This document shows positions 7,568-14,890 of a stretch of DNA of 45,807 nt, in pieces. Both the position numbers and the translations under genes were made by a program. The first letter of the stretch is position 1. Each line of letters starts with the position of its first letter. Under the pieces are notes generated by a model, which was not told where the DNA came from, did no database searches, and saw only the letters and a list, made by a program, of their open reading frames with translations. This stretch comes from CAZBDU01 sp964490725 (GTDB taxonomy: Bacteria; Spirochaetota; Spirochaetia; SZUA-6; DRHE01): positions 1-45,807 of the forward strand of contig CAZBDU010000040.1 of assembly GCA_964490725.1 (NCBI GenBank), read 5' to 3'.

Positions 7568-9190
7568 ATGGCCGCAGAGTTGGGCAGGACCGACTACGGG
7601 TTTCCGGTGCCGAACCACCCCTACTACCATCTACGCCACCGCCTGGAGGGACAGATGGGCGGCGAGGTGACGGTGGTCCGCGTGGAGGTGGACGGCCGCC
7701 GGGTGCGGGACTTCCAGGTGGAGAACAACGGGGGCGCAAGCCCCGCAAACCGGTTCCTGCCGGGGTCGCGCAACGAGCTGTTCGTCCGCGCGGACTGGGA
7801 AAACGGGGGCCAGAGCACCACCAGGGTGGTCTGCCGGGACGCCTCCGGCAGATCGATGGAGCTCACCAAGGCCAGCCGGGCCCCCGCCGCGGGGGGCTAC
7901 TGGGACAGGCGCTGGAAACACTACGCCTCCAACGTGCTGGAGGAGACCGCCGGCCAGGCGCGGCAGGGGGAGCCGGTGCACCTGCTGCTGGGCCTGTACG
8001 CGGACCGGCTCACCGAGCCGGCCAGAGAGCTGCGGGTGGTGGGGATCGATCCGGAAAGCGGCAGAGCGGAGGAGGTGCCCTGCCAGGTGTACGGCGCCTC
8101 CACCTGGGACAAGATGGCCGACGAGCACTGCCAGCCCACCACCACCGTGGAGCTGGCCTTCCTGGCCGACGTCCCTGCCTTCGAGCGCAAGGTCTTCCTG
8201 ATCTTCTACGGCAATCCAGACGCCCCGGCGCCCTCCTACGCGACCGACCTGACCGTCACCGGCGAAGGCTACGGCCTGACCGTGGAGAACGGCCACTACC
8301 GCACCGTCCTCCACCCCGGAAGCGGCGCCATCGACGAGATCCACCTGAAGCAGAATGCCAACGTGGTCTTCGACCACCACCGGGAGACCAACGGCTCCCT
8401 GCACTGGAACCCCGGGGTCTATGCACCTCCCCGGACGTGGATCCACGCCTCCGACTGGGAAAACCCCGGAGGCTACTCCACGATTCGCGGGCCGGTGTTC
8501 TTCACCACCAAACGCTCCGCCCCTCTGCCTCTGTACCCGGAGGTCCACTGCTCCATCACCTACACCTTCTACGCCGGCAAGCCGTACATGATGGTGGAAT
8601 CGGTGCTGGAGGTGACCAAGGACATGGACGTGGTGGCCCTGCGCAACGGCGAGATCGTGCTCAACCACGACGTGGTGCGGGAGTTCGCCTGGAAGAAGGC
8701 CGACGGCCAGATCGGCAGCGTGGTGATCAAGGAAAGGCCCCGCCACCCCACCCGCGGCATGGACCTGCACGTCGCCACCCCCTGGTTCGCCTTCTACAAC
8801 CGGGAGGTTCCCTGCGCCCTGGCGGTGGTCAACCTGGAGCTGACCGCCTTCCGGCGTGACCGGGGCCTGGTGGAATGGGCGCCCTGGAACTACCTGCACT
8901 GGGGGCCCTGGACCTACTGCGCCCGGCCCCTGATCTACACCTTCGCCACTCCCAACCCGCAGCGGGTGATGCACGTCTCCTCCGGCAGCAGCTACTACGA
9001 GAAGATGGCCTTCCACCCCTGCCGCCTCAAGGCCGGCGAGGAGGAGCTCTTCGTACCCGTGGAGGAGACCGCCGAGAGGCTGAAGAACCCGCTGCGCAGC
9101 TCCGTGACCCACCTGGACGTCGACGAACGCGTGCCGGAGGAGTGGGTGCCGCCCATCCTGGTCTCGGAGTTCGAGGAGATGGAGGACTGA
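7568..9190 (+). CDS. Unrecognised large beta-rich protein, probably carbohydrate-related
   Basis: I do not recognise the family with confidence. The product has 540 residues, no signal peptide and no membrane segment. It is rich in Trp, Tyr, His and beta-strand-like patterns, for example SGAIDEIHLKQN, WNYLHWGPWTYC and HVATPWFAFYN, which gives it the look of the beta-sandwich enzymes and mutarotase-like domains that act on sugars. An alternative in-frame ATG lies at 7526, but the ATG at 7568 is preferred because AGGGAGGGG precedes it. It stands 56 bases before a broken DUF5107 gene and near UroD, Gfo/Idh and sugar ABC transporter genes, so a role in glycan or glycoside breakdown is inferred from context only. 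The acidic C-terminus (SEFEEMED) is unusual. Confidence 0.8.
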   Translation: MAAELGRTDYGFPVPNHPYYHLRHRLEGQMGGEVTVVRVEVDGRRVRDFQVENNGGASPANRFLPGSRNELFVRADWENGGQSTTRVVCRDASGRSMELTKASRAPAAGGYWDRRWKHYASNVLEETAGQARQGEPVHLLLGLYADRLTEPARELRVVGIDPESGRAEEVPCQVYGASTWDKMADEHCQPTTTVELAFLADVPAFERKVFLIFYGNPDAPAPSYATDLTVTGEGYGLTVENGHYRTVLHPGSGAIDEIHLKQNANVVFDHHRETNGSLHWNPGVYAPPRTWIHASDWENPGGYSTIRGPVFFTTKRSAPLPLYPEVHCSITYTFYAGKPYMMVESVLEVTKDMDVVALRNGEIVLNHDVVREFAWKKADGQIGSVVIKERPRHPTRGMDLHVATPWFAFYNREVPCALAVVNLELTAFRRDRGLVEWAPWNYLHWGPWTYCARPLIYTFATPNPQRVMHVSSGSSYYEKMAFHPCRLKAGEEELFVPVEETAERLKNPLRSSVTHLDVDERVPEEWVPPILVSEFEEMED

Positions 9191-9196
9191 CCGCCG

Positions 9197-9222
9197 CGGG
9201 CCGGGCCTTCCCGCCCGGCCCG
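9197..9222. other. Intercistronic GC hairpin
   Basis: Perfect 9-base arms CGGGCCGGG (9197-9205) and CCCGGCCCG (9214-9222) with an 8-base loop between the 540-residue protein gene and the DUF5107 remnant. No U-tract follows. Confidence 0.5.
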
Positions 9223-9246
9223 ACCCCTGCCCGAGGAGGCCCTGTC

Positions 9247-10080
9247 ATGTCGTCAGCCGCTTCAGGGGTCCGTGTCTGGGAAGAACGGCTCACCATTCCC
9301 ACCTATGAACGGGGGCCGGAGGACAAGAACCCGTCCCTGCCGAGCGGGCGGCGCAACCCCATCCACCCGGCAAGCGCCATCATCTAGCCCTATCCGCTGC
9401 AGGAGACGCTGTTCCCCCGCAGGGAGGAGCGGCAGTGGCGGGCGGTATGCCTGGAGAACCGCTACCTGCCCTGGCCGTGCTGCCGGAGCTGGGCGGGCGG
9501 CTGCTGTACGTGCTGGACAAGAGCTCCGGAGAGGAGGCCATCTATCACAACCACGTGCTCAGGTGGGCCCGCATCGGCATCCGCGGCGCCTGGGTGTCCG
9601 GCGGGATCGAGTGGAACTTCCCCAACGGCCACACCGTCGAGGAGGCCGCCGCGGAGCTCTCGGTGCTGCTGCGCAGCCGCCTGTACCGCAGGGCCTTTTC
9701 GATCCTCACCGGCCTCACCGTCTACCCCTGGGAAGGCTACAAGGGGGTGCGGCTCCTCTACGTGGACGCCAACACCGGCAGGGGGATCGAGCAGCTGCGC
9801 GGGGGCGGCCTCCAGGAGGCCGTGGAGAGCTTCCGCAGGGTCTTCGAGTACCCCCGCAACATCGGCGTGGGCGAGCCGTTCTACAAGGCCAACGCCGAGG
9901 CGCTGTACCGCATCGGGACCGCCCTGGAGCAGCAGGGGGACCGCTCGGCCGCCCGCACGCACTGGCGGCTGGCAGCCGAAGAGCCGCGGCCGGTCCCCGC
10001 GGCCCTCTCCTACTACCAGGCCCGCCCGGAGCTCACCGCGGCCCTGGCGCTGCGGCGGGCGCACCGCCGCTGCCGCTGGC
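9247..10080 (+). pseudogene. DUF5107/TPR protein, broken by stop, frameshift and deletion
   Basis: The ATG at 9247 has GAGGAGG upstream and opens a typical DUF5107 N-terminus (VRVWEERLTIPTYERGPED, then RRNPIHP). An in-frame TAG at 9385-9387 falls where the family has Tyr before PYPLQET. The same frame continues to about 9470 (ENRYL), then a frameshift moves the match to another frame (AVLPELGGRLLYVLDK, GAWVSGGIEWNFPNGH). After about 9650 the sequence jumps to what looks like the family C-terminal TPR region (FEYPRNIGVGEP, EALYRIGTALEQQGD), so several hundred central residues are missing. Family members are usually about a thousand residues long. The 3' boundary is approximate. In other bacteria such proteins lie in sugar-utilisation loci, matching the neighbours here. 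Confidence 0.85.
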
Positions 10081-10154
10081 TGCTGTCCGGCTGCGACGGG
10101 GAGTGGCCGGGGACGCGCCGCACCGGGCGCGGGAGGCCGGGTCCTCGCCGCGCC

Positions 10155-10718
10155 CTAGGCCATGCGGGGCTTGCAGAGGATCTCGCACACGCGGTAGTCC
10201 TTGATGGAGCGCGCGAAGGCCGGTCGGGCCACAATGGCGGTGTCGCAGCCCTCGTCGGTCCCCCCGGCGGCGATGATCTCCACGCCCGGCGGGACGGCCC
10301 CGGCCTCCAGGGCCATGATGGACACCTCCACCGCCACCTTCATCCCCTGGGAGAAGAAGCGCAGGGTGTTGGCGATGACGCTCCCGGGGGTCCTTTCCCC
10401 GTAGAACCCTTCCGCTACCCCGTCGGCCAGGGCATGAAGACTCGTGAGCAGCAGGACGCCCGCCTCCCGGACCCGCCGCCGCTCGGCGGCGCTCATGGTC
10501 CAGCCCTCCGCGTCGAAGGCCTGGGAGATGCTCACCGCCACCAGCGCGGCCTGCGATCCCTGGAACACCTCCGCAGCCTTCAGCGCCGTGCTCCCATGGG
10601 TGGAGGCCACCACGACGTGGGTGATCCCCAGCTCCTCCGCCCTGCGGCGGGCCAGCTGCAGCGTCTGGCCGGTGTTCTCTCTTCCCCGCTTTTCGTAGTA
10701 GACGATGGAGCCTTGCAT
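10155..10718 (-). CDS. Pyruvate kinase C-terminal-domain-like protein
   Basis: Stand-alone 187-residue protein resembling the alpha/beta C-terminal domain of pyruvate kinase, without the catalytic barrel. Visible features are a Rossmann-like beta-alpha start (THVVVASTHGSTALKAAE, a likely phosphate-binding loop) and a glycine-rich segment near the C-terminus (IIAAGGTDEGCD). The function of this free domain is not established; it may bind a phosphorylated effector. The start ATG has AAGGAGG 6 bases upstream. It lies 66 bases behind the UroD-family gene on the same strand and is probably cotranscribed from the promoter at 11882-11855. It converges on the DUF5107 remnant. Confidence 0.8.
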   Translation of the reverse strand: MQGSIVYYEKRGRENTGQTLQLARRRAEELGITHVVVASTHGSTALKAAEVFQGSQAALVAVSISQAFDAEGWTMSAAERRRVREAGVLLLTSLHALADGVAEGFYGERTPGSVIANTLRFFSQGMKVAVEVSIMALEAGAVPPGVEIIAAGGTDEGCDTAIVARPAFARSIKDYRVCEILCKPRMA

Positions 10719-10784
10719 GCGATCCTCCTTGCGCCGCTCCCGCAGCCGCCTCCCACAGGCAACTCCCGCTGACCGCCGGCGCCT

Positions 10785-11846
10785 TTAGAGCCGCAGCGGG
10801 TAGTCCCGGTAGCGCTCGCCGGCGCGGTAGAAGGCGCGGATGTTCTCCGCCGGAGTGGTGGGCTGCACGTTGTGGGAGGAGCAGAGGATGTAGCCGCCGC
10901 CGGGGGCGAGCTGCTCCAGGCGCAGCCGCACCTCCGCCTCCACCTCCCGGGGGCTGCCGGCGGGCAGCACCCTCTGGTCGTCCACCGCTCCCCAGAAGGA
11001 GATCCTCCTGCCGAAGCGTTTCTTCAGCCGCCCGGGGTCCATGGCGGTGGGCTGCACCGGGTTGAGGATGTCCACGCCCACCTCCACCAGGTCGTCGATG
11101 ATGGGCTCGATGAACCCGCAGATGTGGGTGGCGATCCTGACGTTGGGGTTGACCCTCTTGTACTCCCCGAACAGGCGCCCGTAGCGCGGCTTCACGAACT
11201 CCCGGAAGAGCTCCGGAGAGATGAGCATGCGGTCCTGGATGCCCACGTCGTCTCCGGCCAGGATCAGGTCGCAGCCCATACGGATGAGCCGCAGGCCTGC
11301 CTTCAGGTGGAACTCCGCCACCATGTCCATGAGCGCCCCGGCGTAGTCCTTGTTGACCAGCAGGTCCGCCAGGAACTGGTCCAGCCCCCGCAGGTACCAC
11401 GGTCCCTCGAACACGGACCCCAGCACTCCTCCCACGATGGAGTGGGTCTTGCCGTAGCGGGCGATCAGCATCTCCGCCTCCCGGTACTGCTCCGGCTCCT
11501 CGGGGTCCGGCGGGCGGTAGGAGGAAAGCTTCGCATCGTCACCCGCCAGGGGGCGCTCCACCATCTCCGTGTAGCTGCCGGCACCGTCGGAGTAGGGAGT
11601 CCGCGCCCAGGTGATCCCCCAGGGGTCCACGTAGCGCGGCTCCTCGCTCAGGTAGAAGGAGGCCACGATGCCCACGATGGTCATCAGGCAGTCGTGACCG
11701 AGGTTGACCCGCAGCTCGAAGGGGTCCGACTCCCCCCGCTCCAGCATCAGCCGGCGCTCCACCTCCGGGGTGATCCACAGGTCCAGGGGCACCCGATCCG
11801 GCTCCTGGTGGGCCAGCGCCGCCTGCATGCGCTCTTTCGACGTCAT
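10785..11846 (-). CDS. UroD-family protein (MtaA/CmuA-type methyltransferase fold)
   Basis: 353-residue member of the uroporphyrinogen decarboxylase superfamily. It begins with the family pattern SKERMQAALAHQEPDRVP. Unlike heme-pathway UroD, it has the zinc-type ligands of corrinoid methyltransferases: HIC at about residue 240 and a later Cys in LCSSHNVQPTTPAEN. Such proteins are frequent beside sugar ABC transporters and Gfo/Idh oxidoreductases, where their role is unknown. Heme synthesis is unlikely because no other hem gene is near. There is no Shine-Dalgarno sequence; the -10 box ends 8 bases before the ATG. It is divergent from the Gfo/Idh gene, with 79 bases between the start codons. 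A second, distinct paralogue is at 19257-20531 and a truncated third copy at 40265-40486. Confidence 0.85.
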   Translation of the reverse strand: MTSKERMQAALAHQEPDRVPLDLWITPEVERRLMLERGESDPFELRVNLGHDCLMTIVGIVASFYLSEEPRYVDPWGITWARTPYSDGAGSYTEMVERPLAGDDAKLSSYRPPDPEEPEQYREAEMLIARYGKTHSIVGGVLGSVFEGPWYLRGLDQFLADLLVNKDYAGALMDMVAEFHLKAGLRLIRMGCDLILAGDDVGIQDRMLISPELFREFVKPRYGRLFGEYKRVNPNVRIATHICGFIEPIIDDLVEVGVDILNPVQPTAMDPGRLKKRFGRRISFWGAVDDQRVLPAGSPREVEAEVRLRLEQLAPGGGYILCSSHNVQPTTPAENIRAFYRAGERYRDYPLRL

Positions 11847-11854
11847 GGGCGGTC

Positions 11855-11882
11855 ATTGTATCCCCCCGCCGCCGCCTGTCAA
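11855..11882 (-). promoter_or_regulatory. Promoter of the UroD/PK-like operon
   Basis: Minus-strand TTGACA (11882-11877, perfect consensus), 16-base spacer and TACAAT (11860-11855, five of six). Eight bases then lead to the ATG at 11846, so the transcript should be leaderless. Confidence 0.8.
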
Positions 11883-11890
11883 ACGCACCT

Positions 11891-11920
11891 TTGACAGGCT
11901 CGAGCAAAGCGTGTGAAGAT
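11891..11920 (+). promoter_or_regulatory. Promoter of the Gfo/Idh/MocA gene
   Basis: Plus-strand TTGACA at 11891-11896, then an extended -10 TGT-GAAGAT (hexamer 11915-11920) after 18 bases. Only 5 bases separate it from the ATG at 11926. The -35 boxes of the two divergent promoters are 8 bases apart, so one bound regulator could control both. Confidence 0.65.
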
Positions 11921-11925
11921 GCGGC

Positions 11926-12972
11926 ATGCCGGAGACTATCGGAATCGGAGTGATCGGCGCCGGGTTCATGGGACAGCTCCACGCCAGGGCTTTCTCGCAG
12001 CTTCCCGACGTCAGGGTGGCCGCGGTGAGCGACCCCGCCCTGGAGCGGCCCCCGGAGCTGCCGGAGCAGGAGGAGCCTCCGGTCCTGTGCGCGGATGCCG
12101 CCGAGCTGGCCGACCGCAGTGATGTGGACGCGGTTCTCATTGCCTCCCCGGAGCCCCTGCACCGCAAGGCGGTGGAGGCGGCGGCCCAGGCGGGCAAGCA
12201 CATCCTGCTGGAGAAGCCCATCGCCACCACCCTGGAGGATGCGGACGCCATCATCGAGGCGGCTCAGAAGGCGGGGGTCCATCTCATGCTGGCCCACATC
12301 CTGCGCTACGACGTGCGCTACGCCCAGATCAAGGCCGCGGTGGAGGCCGGCACGATCGGAAGGCCCCTGGTGTGCTACGCCCGGCGCAACGCCCCGGTGC
12401 AGGAGGCCCGCCGTCTTGGGGGGCGCGTGGAGGTGGAGGAATACATCTCCGTCCACGACATCGACCAGATCTTCTGGTTCTTCAATGATCGCGTGGAGAA
12501 GGTGAGCGCCGAGATCGCCCGCGGACCGGTGATGGAGGAGCTGGGGGTGCACGACTTCATCTGGATCACCCTGCGCTTCGCCGGCGGCGGCCTGGGGGTT
12601 GTGGAGACCGGTTGGGGGCTTTCGGAGTCCATGGCGAGCTGGAGACAGCCCGCCTCCTGGGGCGGGTTCGGAGACGTCTGCCTGGAGTTGATCGGCCAGA
12701 GGGGCTCCCTGTACCTGGACTACCGGCCCATGACGGTGAGCGCGGTGGACGAGGAGGGGTGGAAGTTTCCCGACACCCTGCACTGGCCCACCCTCCACGG
12801 GGAGGTGGTGGGGGACGTGCTGGAGGAGGACCGCTACTTCATCCGGGTGCTGCGGGGACAGCGGCCCATCATCTCCAGCGGCCAGGACGGTCGGAACGCC
12901 CTGGAGGTGGTGCTGGCCGCCCAGCGCTCCTACCGGGAGGACCGGCCGGTGAAGGTCTCCATCGGACCTTAG
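11926..12972 (+). CDS. Gfo/Idh/MocA-family NAD(P)-dependent oxidoreductase
   Basis: 348-residue sugar or cyclitol dehydrogenase-type enzyme. The N-terminal Rossmann fold starts IGVIGAGFMGQLHARAF, with the GxGxxG-type dinucleotide loop at about residues 9-14. The family EKP motif follows at about 90 (LLEKPIATT), and the C-terminal alpha/beta substrate domain contains YISVHDIDQIFWF. The family oxidises hydroxyls of sugars, inositols or sugar acids; the substrate cannot be read from sequence. It is divergent from the UroD operon and faces the sugar transporter genes, so it probably processes the imported sugar. No ribosome-binding site precedes the ATG, consistent with leaderless translation. 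Confidence 0.9.
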   Translation: MPETIGIGVIGAGFMGQLHARAFSQLPDVRVAAVSDPALERPPELPEQEEPPVLCADAAELADRSDVDAVLIASPEPLHRKAVEAAAQAGKHILLEKPIATTLEDADAIIEAAQKAGVHLMLAHILRYDVRYAQIKAAVEAGTIGRPLVCYARRNAPVQEARRLGGRVEVEEYISVHDIDQIFWFFNDRVEKVSAEIARGPVMEELGVHDFIWITLRFAGGGLGVVETGWGLSESMASWRQPASWGGFGDVCLELIGQRGSLYLDYRPMTVSAVDEEGWKFPDTLHWPTLHGEVVGDVLEEDRYFIRVLRGQRPIISSGQDGRNALEVVLAAQRSYREDRPVKVSIGP

Positions 12973-13017
12973 GAGCCGGGGCGCCCGGCCGCCGGCCTGC
13001 GGCCTGCAGCCGGCCCC

Positions 13018-13896
13018 TCAGTACTTGCTGGCCCCCAGGATGATCCCCTCCACCACGAAGTTCCAGACGATGATCACCAGCACCAGGGTCGGCAGCAGGG
13101 TCAGGAACACCCCCGCCATCAGCATCCCCCAGGCCACGTCGGTGTTGGTGGACAGGGCGGCCATCACCACCGGCAGGGTGCGGGTCTTCTCGGTTCCGGT
13201 GAGGACCAGGGAGTAGAGGAACTCCGAGTAGGACAGCATGAAGGCGAACAGCCCGGTGGCCACCATGCTGCTGGCCGAAAGCGGCAGGGTGATGCGCAAG
13301 AAGGTGGCCCAGGGGCCGGCCCCGTCGATCCTGGCGGCCTCCTCGATCTCCACCGGGATGCCGCGAAAGAACACCGAGAGGATGAGCACGGTGAAGGGAA
13401 GAGTCAGGATGCTGTGCACCAGGACCACCGCGATCTTGGTGTCCAGCAGGCCGAACGCCTGGATCAGCAGGTAGAAGGGCACGATGAGCGCCGCCGCCGG
13501 CAGGAGCCGGCACATCACGATCCCCATGAAGGTCTGCGCCTTGAAGCGGAAATTGATGCGGGCGAAGGCGTAGGCCGCCATGCTCCCGAACAGCACGTTG
13601 ATCCCCATCACCGCCAGCGCGATGATGGCGCTGTTCTTCATGGCGTTGGGGATCTGGCGCACCTCCTGGGTGATCATGCCCCGCTCGGCGCCGCGCACGT
13701 CGTAGGCCTGGGGGACCCGGCCGGTGAAGATATAGTCGTAGTAGTCGAAGGTCACCCTCTTCGAGAACCAGCGCGGCGGAAAGGACAGCAGCGCCGCGTC
13801 GGGGATGATGCTTCCCAGCAGGGTCAGGAACAGGGGACCGGCGCAGAAGAGGAACAGCACCACCGCGGCCAGGTAGATGAACGCCTTCTTCGCCAC
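13018..13896 (-). CDS. Carbohydrate ABC transporter permease (MalG/UgpE type)
   Basis: Inner-membrane subunit of 292 residues with about six membrane spans. The EAA loop that docks to the ATPase is seen as EIEEAARIDGAGPW at about residues 190-205. A long extra-membrane segment follows the first span (about 30-95). The start is GTG at 13896, chosen because AGGAG lies 8 bases upstream and the codon falls 6 bases after the stop of the partner permease. It is the third gene of binding protein - MalF-type - MalG-type order. No ATP-binding subunit is present, so a shared MsmX/UgpC-like ATPase encoded elsewhere is presumed. Confidence 0.92.
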   Translation of the reverse strand: MAKKAFIYLAAVVLFLFCAGPLFLTLLGSIIPDAALLSFPPRWFSKRVTFDYYDYIFTGRVPQAYDVRGAERGMITQEVRQIPNAMKNSAIIALAVMGINVLFGSMAAYAFARINFRFKAQTFMGIVMCRLLPAAALIVPFYLLIQAFGLLDTKIAVVLVHSILTLPFTVLILSVFFRGIPVEIEEAARIDGAGPWATFLRITLPLSASSMVATGLFAFMLSYSEFLYSLVLTGTEKTRTLPVVMAALSTNTDVAWGMLMAGVFLTLLPTLVLVIIVWNFVVEGIILGASKY

Positions 13897-13901
13897 CTCC
13901 T

Positions 13902-14789
13902 CTACTCCTCTCTCACCATGATCTCGTTGGGGATGGCCCGCAGGATCGCCATGATCAGAGCCAGGGTGATCAACGCCGTGATCACCCCCAGGGCCGCGCC
14001 CCTGCCGAAGTGCAGCATCTTGAAGGACTCCGCCCATATGTAGTAGGACAACAGCGTGGTGGCCCCCCCGGGGCCGCCGGCGGTCATGGAGTAGACCATG
14101 TCGTAGGTGGTGATGCCGACGATCAGCTCGTAGATGAGGGCGATCAGCATGATCCCCTTCACGTGGGGGATGGTCACGGCCAGCAGCCGGCGGAAGGCAC
14201 CGGCGCCGTCCACCTCCGCCGCCTCGTAGAGCTCCTTGTTGATGGTGCTGAGCGCCGCCATCAGGAGCACGCTGGCGAAGGGGATCTGGGTCCAGATGTG
14301 GGCGATCACCACGGCCAGCCTGGCCAGGGCCGGCTCGGTGAGCCAGGGGATGTAGCGCTCGATGATCCCCAGCCGGTAGAGGATCGCGTTGAGCACGCCG
14401 AACTGCCCGTGGAAGATCCACATCCAGAGAATCCCGGAGACCGCCCCCGGGATGGCCCAGGGAAGCAGAATCACCGCCCGCACCACCCCCCTGCCCACGA
14501 ACTTCGTCAGCAGGAGGCGCGCCACCCCCAGGGACACGACCACCACCACCGGCGCAGTGATCACCGAGAAGAGCAGGGTGTTGCGCAGCGCCTCCAGGAA
14601 GTAGCGGCTGGAAAGGACCTCCGCGTAGTTGGCCAGTCCCACGAAGGGCTTGACGGGCAGGACCAGCAGGATCTGGAACAGGCTGTTCCAGATGGCGTAG
14701 CCGAACGGGTAGAAGGTGAACACCACCACCAGGACCAGGACCGGCAGCAGCCACTCGATCGGGTACCTGGACGTCTCGCGCCTTGCCAC
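13902..14789 (-). CDS. Carbohydrate ABC transporter permease (MalF/UgpA type)
   Basis: Inner-membrane subunit of 295 residues with six hydrophobic spans and the EAA loop ELYEAAEVDGAGAFRRL at about residues 188-204. It pairs with the MalG-type permease immediately downstream and receives substrate from the binding protein encoded upstream. The ATG at 14789 follows a GAGGGGG ribosome-binding site. The 101-base gap to the binding-protein gene contains a strong hairpin (14837-14861) that may lower permease expression relative to the binding protein. Confidence 0.92.
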   Translation of the reverse strand: MARRETSRYPIEWLLPVLVLVVVFTFYPFGYAIWNSLFQILLVLPVKPFVGLANYAEVLSSRYFLEALRNTLLFSVITAPVVVVVSLGVARLLLTKFVGRGVVRAVILLPWAIPGAVSGILWMWIFHGQFGVLNAILYRLGIIERYIPWLTEPALARLAVVIAHIWTQIPFASVLLMAALSTINKELYEAAEVDGAGAFRRLLAVTIPHVKGIMLIALIYELIVGITTYDMVYSMTAGGPGGATTLLSYYIWAESFKMLHFGRGAALGVITALITLALIMAILRAIPNEIMVREE

Positions 14790-14836
14790 TGGAGACCCCC
14801 TCTTGCCGTTGCGATGAGCCCGAAGTCCGGAAGAGC

Positions 14837-14861
14837 GCCCGGGGGCCGGCGGCCCCCGGGC
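14837..14861. other. Intercistronic hairpin between binding protein and permease genes
   Basis: Perfect 11-base arms GCCCGGGGGCC and GGCCCCCGGGC around a 3-base loop, with no U-tract. It is placed like the malE-malF intercistronic structures that protect the binding-protein mRNA and reduce permease synthesis. Confidence 0.7.
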
Positions 14862-14890
14862 AACGTGTTACCGAAGACAGCTTCCCGGCT

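Noticed and set aside
9385..9387. TAG in the DUF5107 gene as a recoded (pyrrolysine-like) codon
   Set aside because: A frameshift and a large deletion follow within the same gene, so it is a decay lesion rather than recoding.
10785..11846. UroD-family genes as heme biosynthesis genes
   Set aside because: Different ligand pattern, multiple paralogues in sugar loci and no other heme genes in the window.
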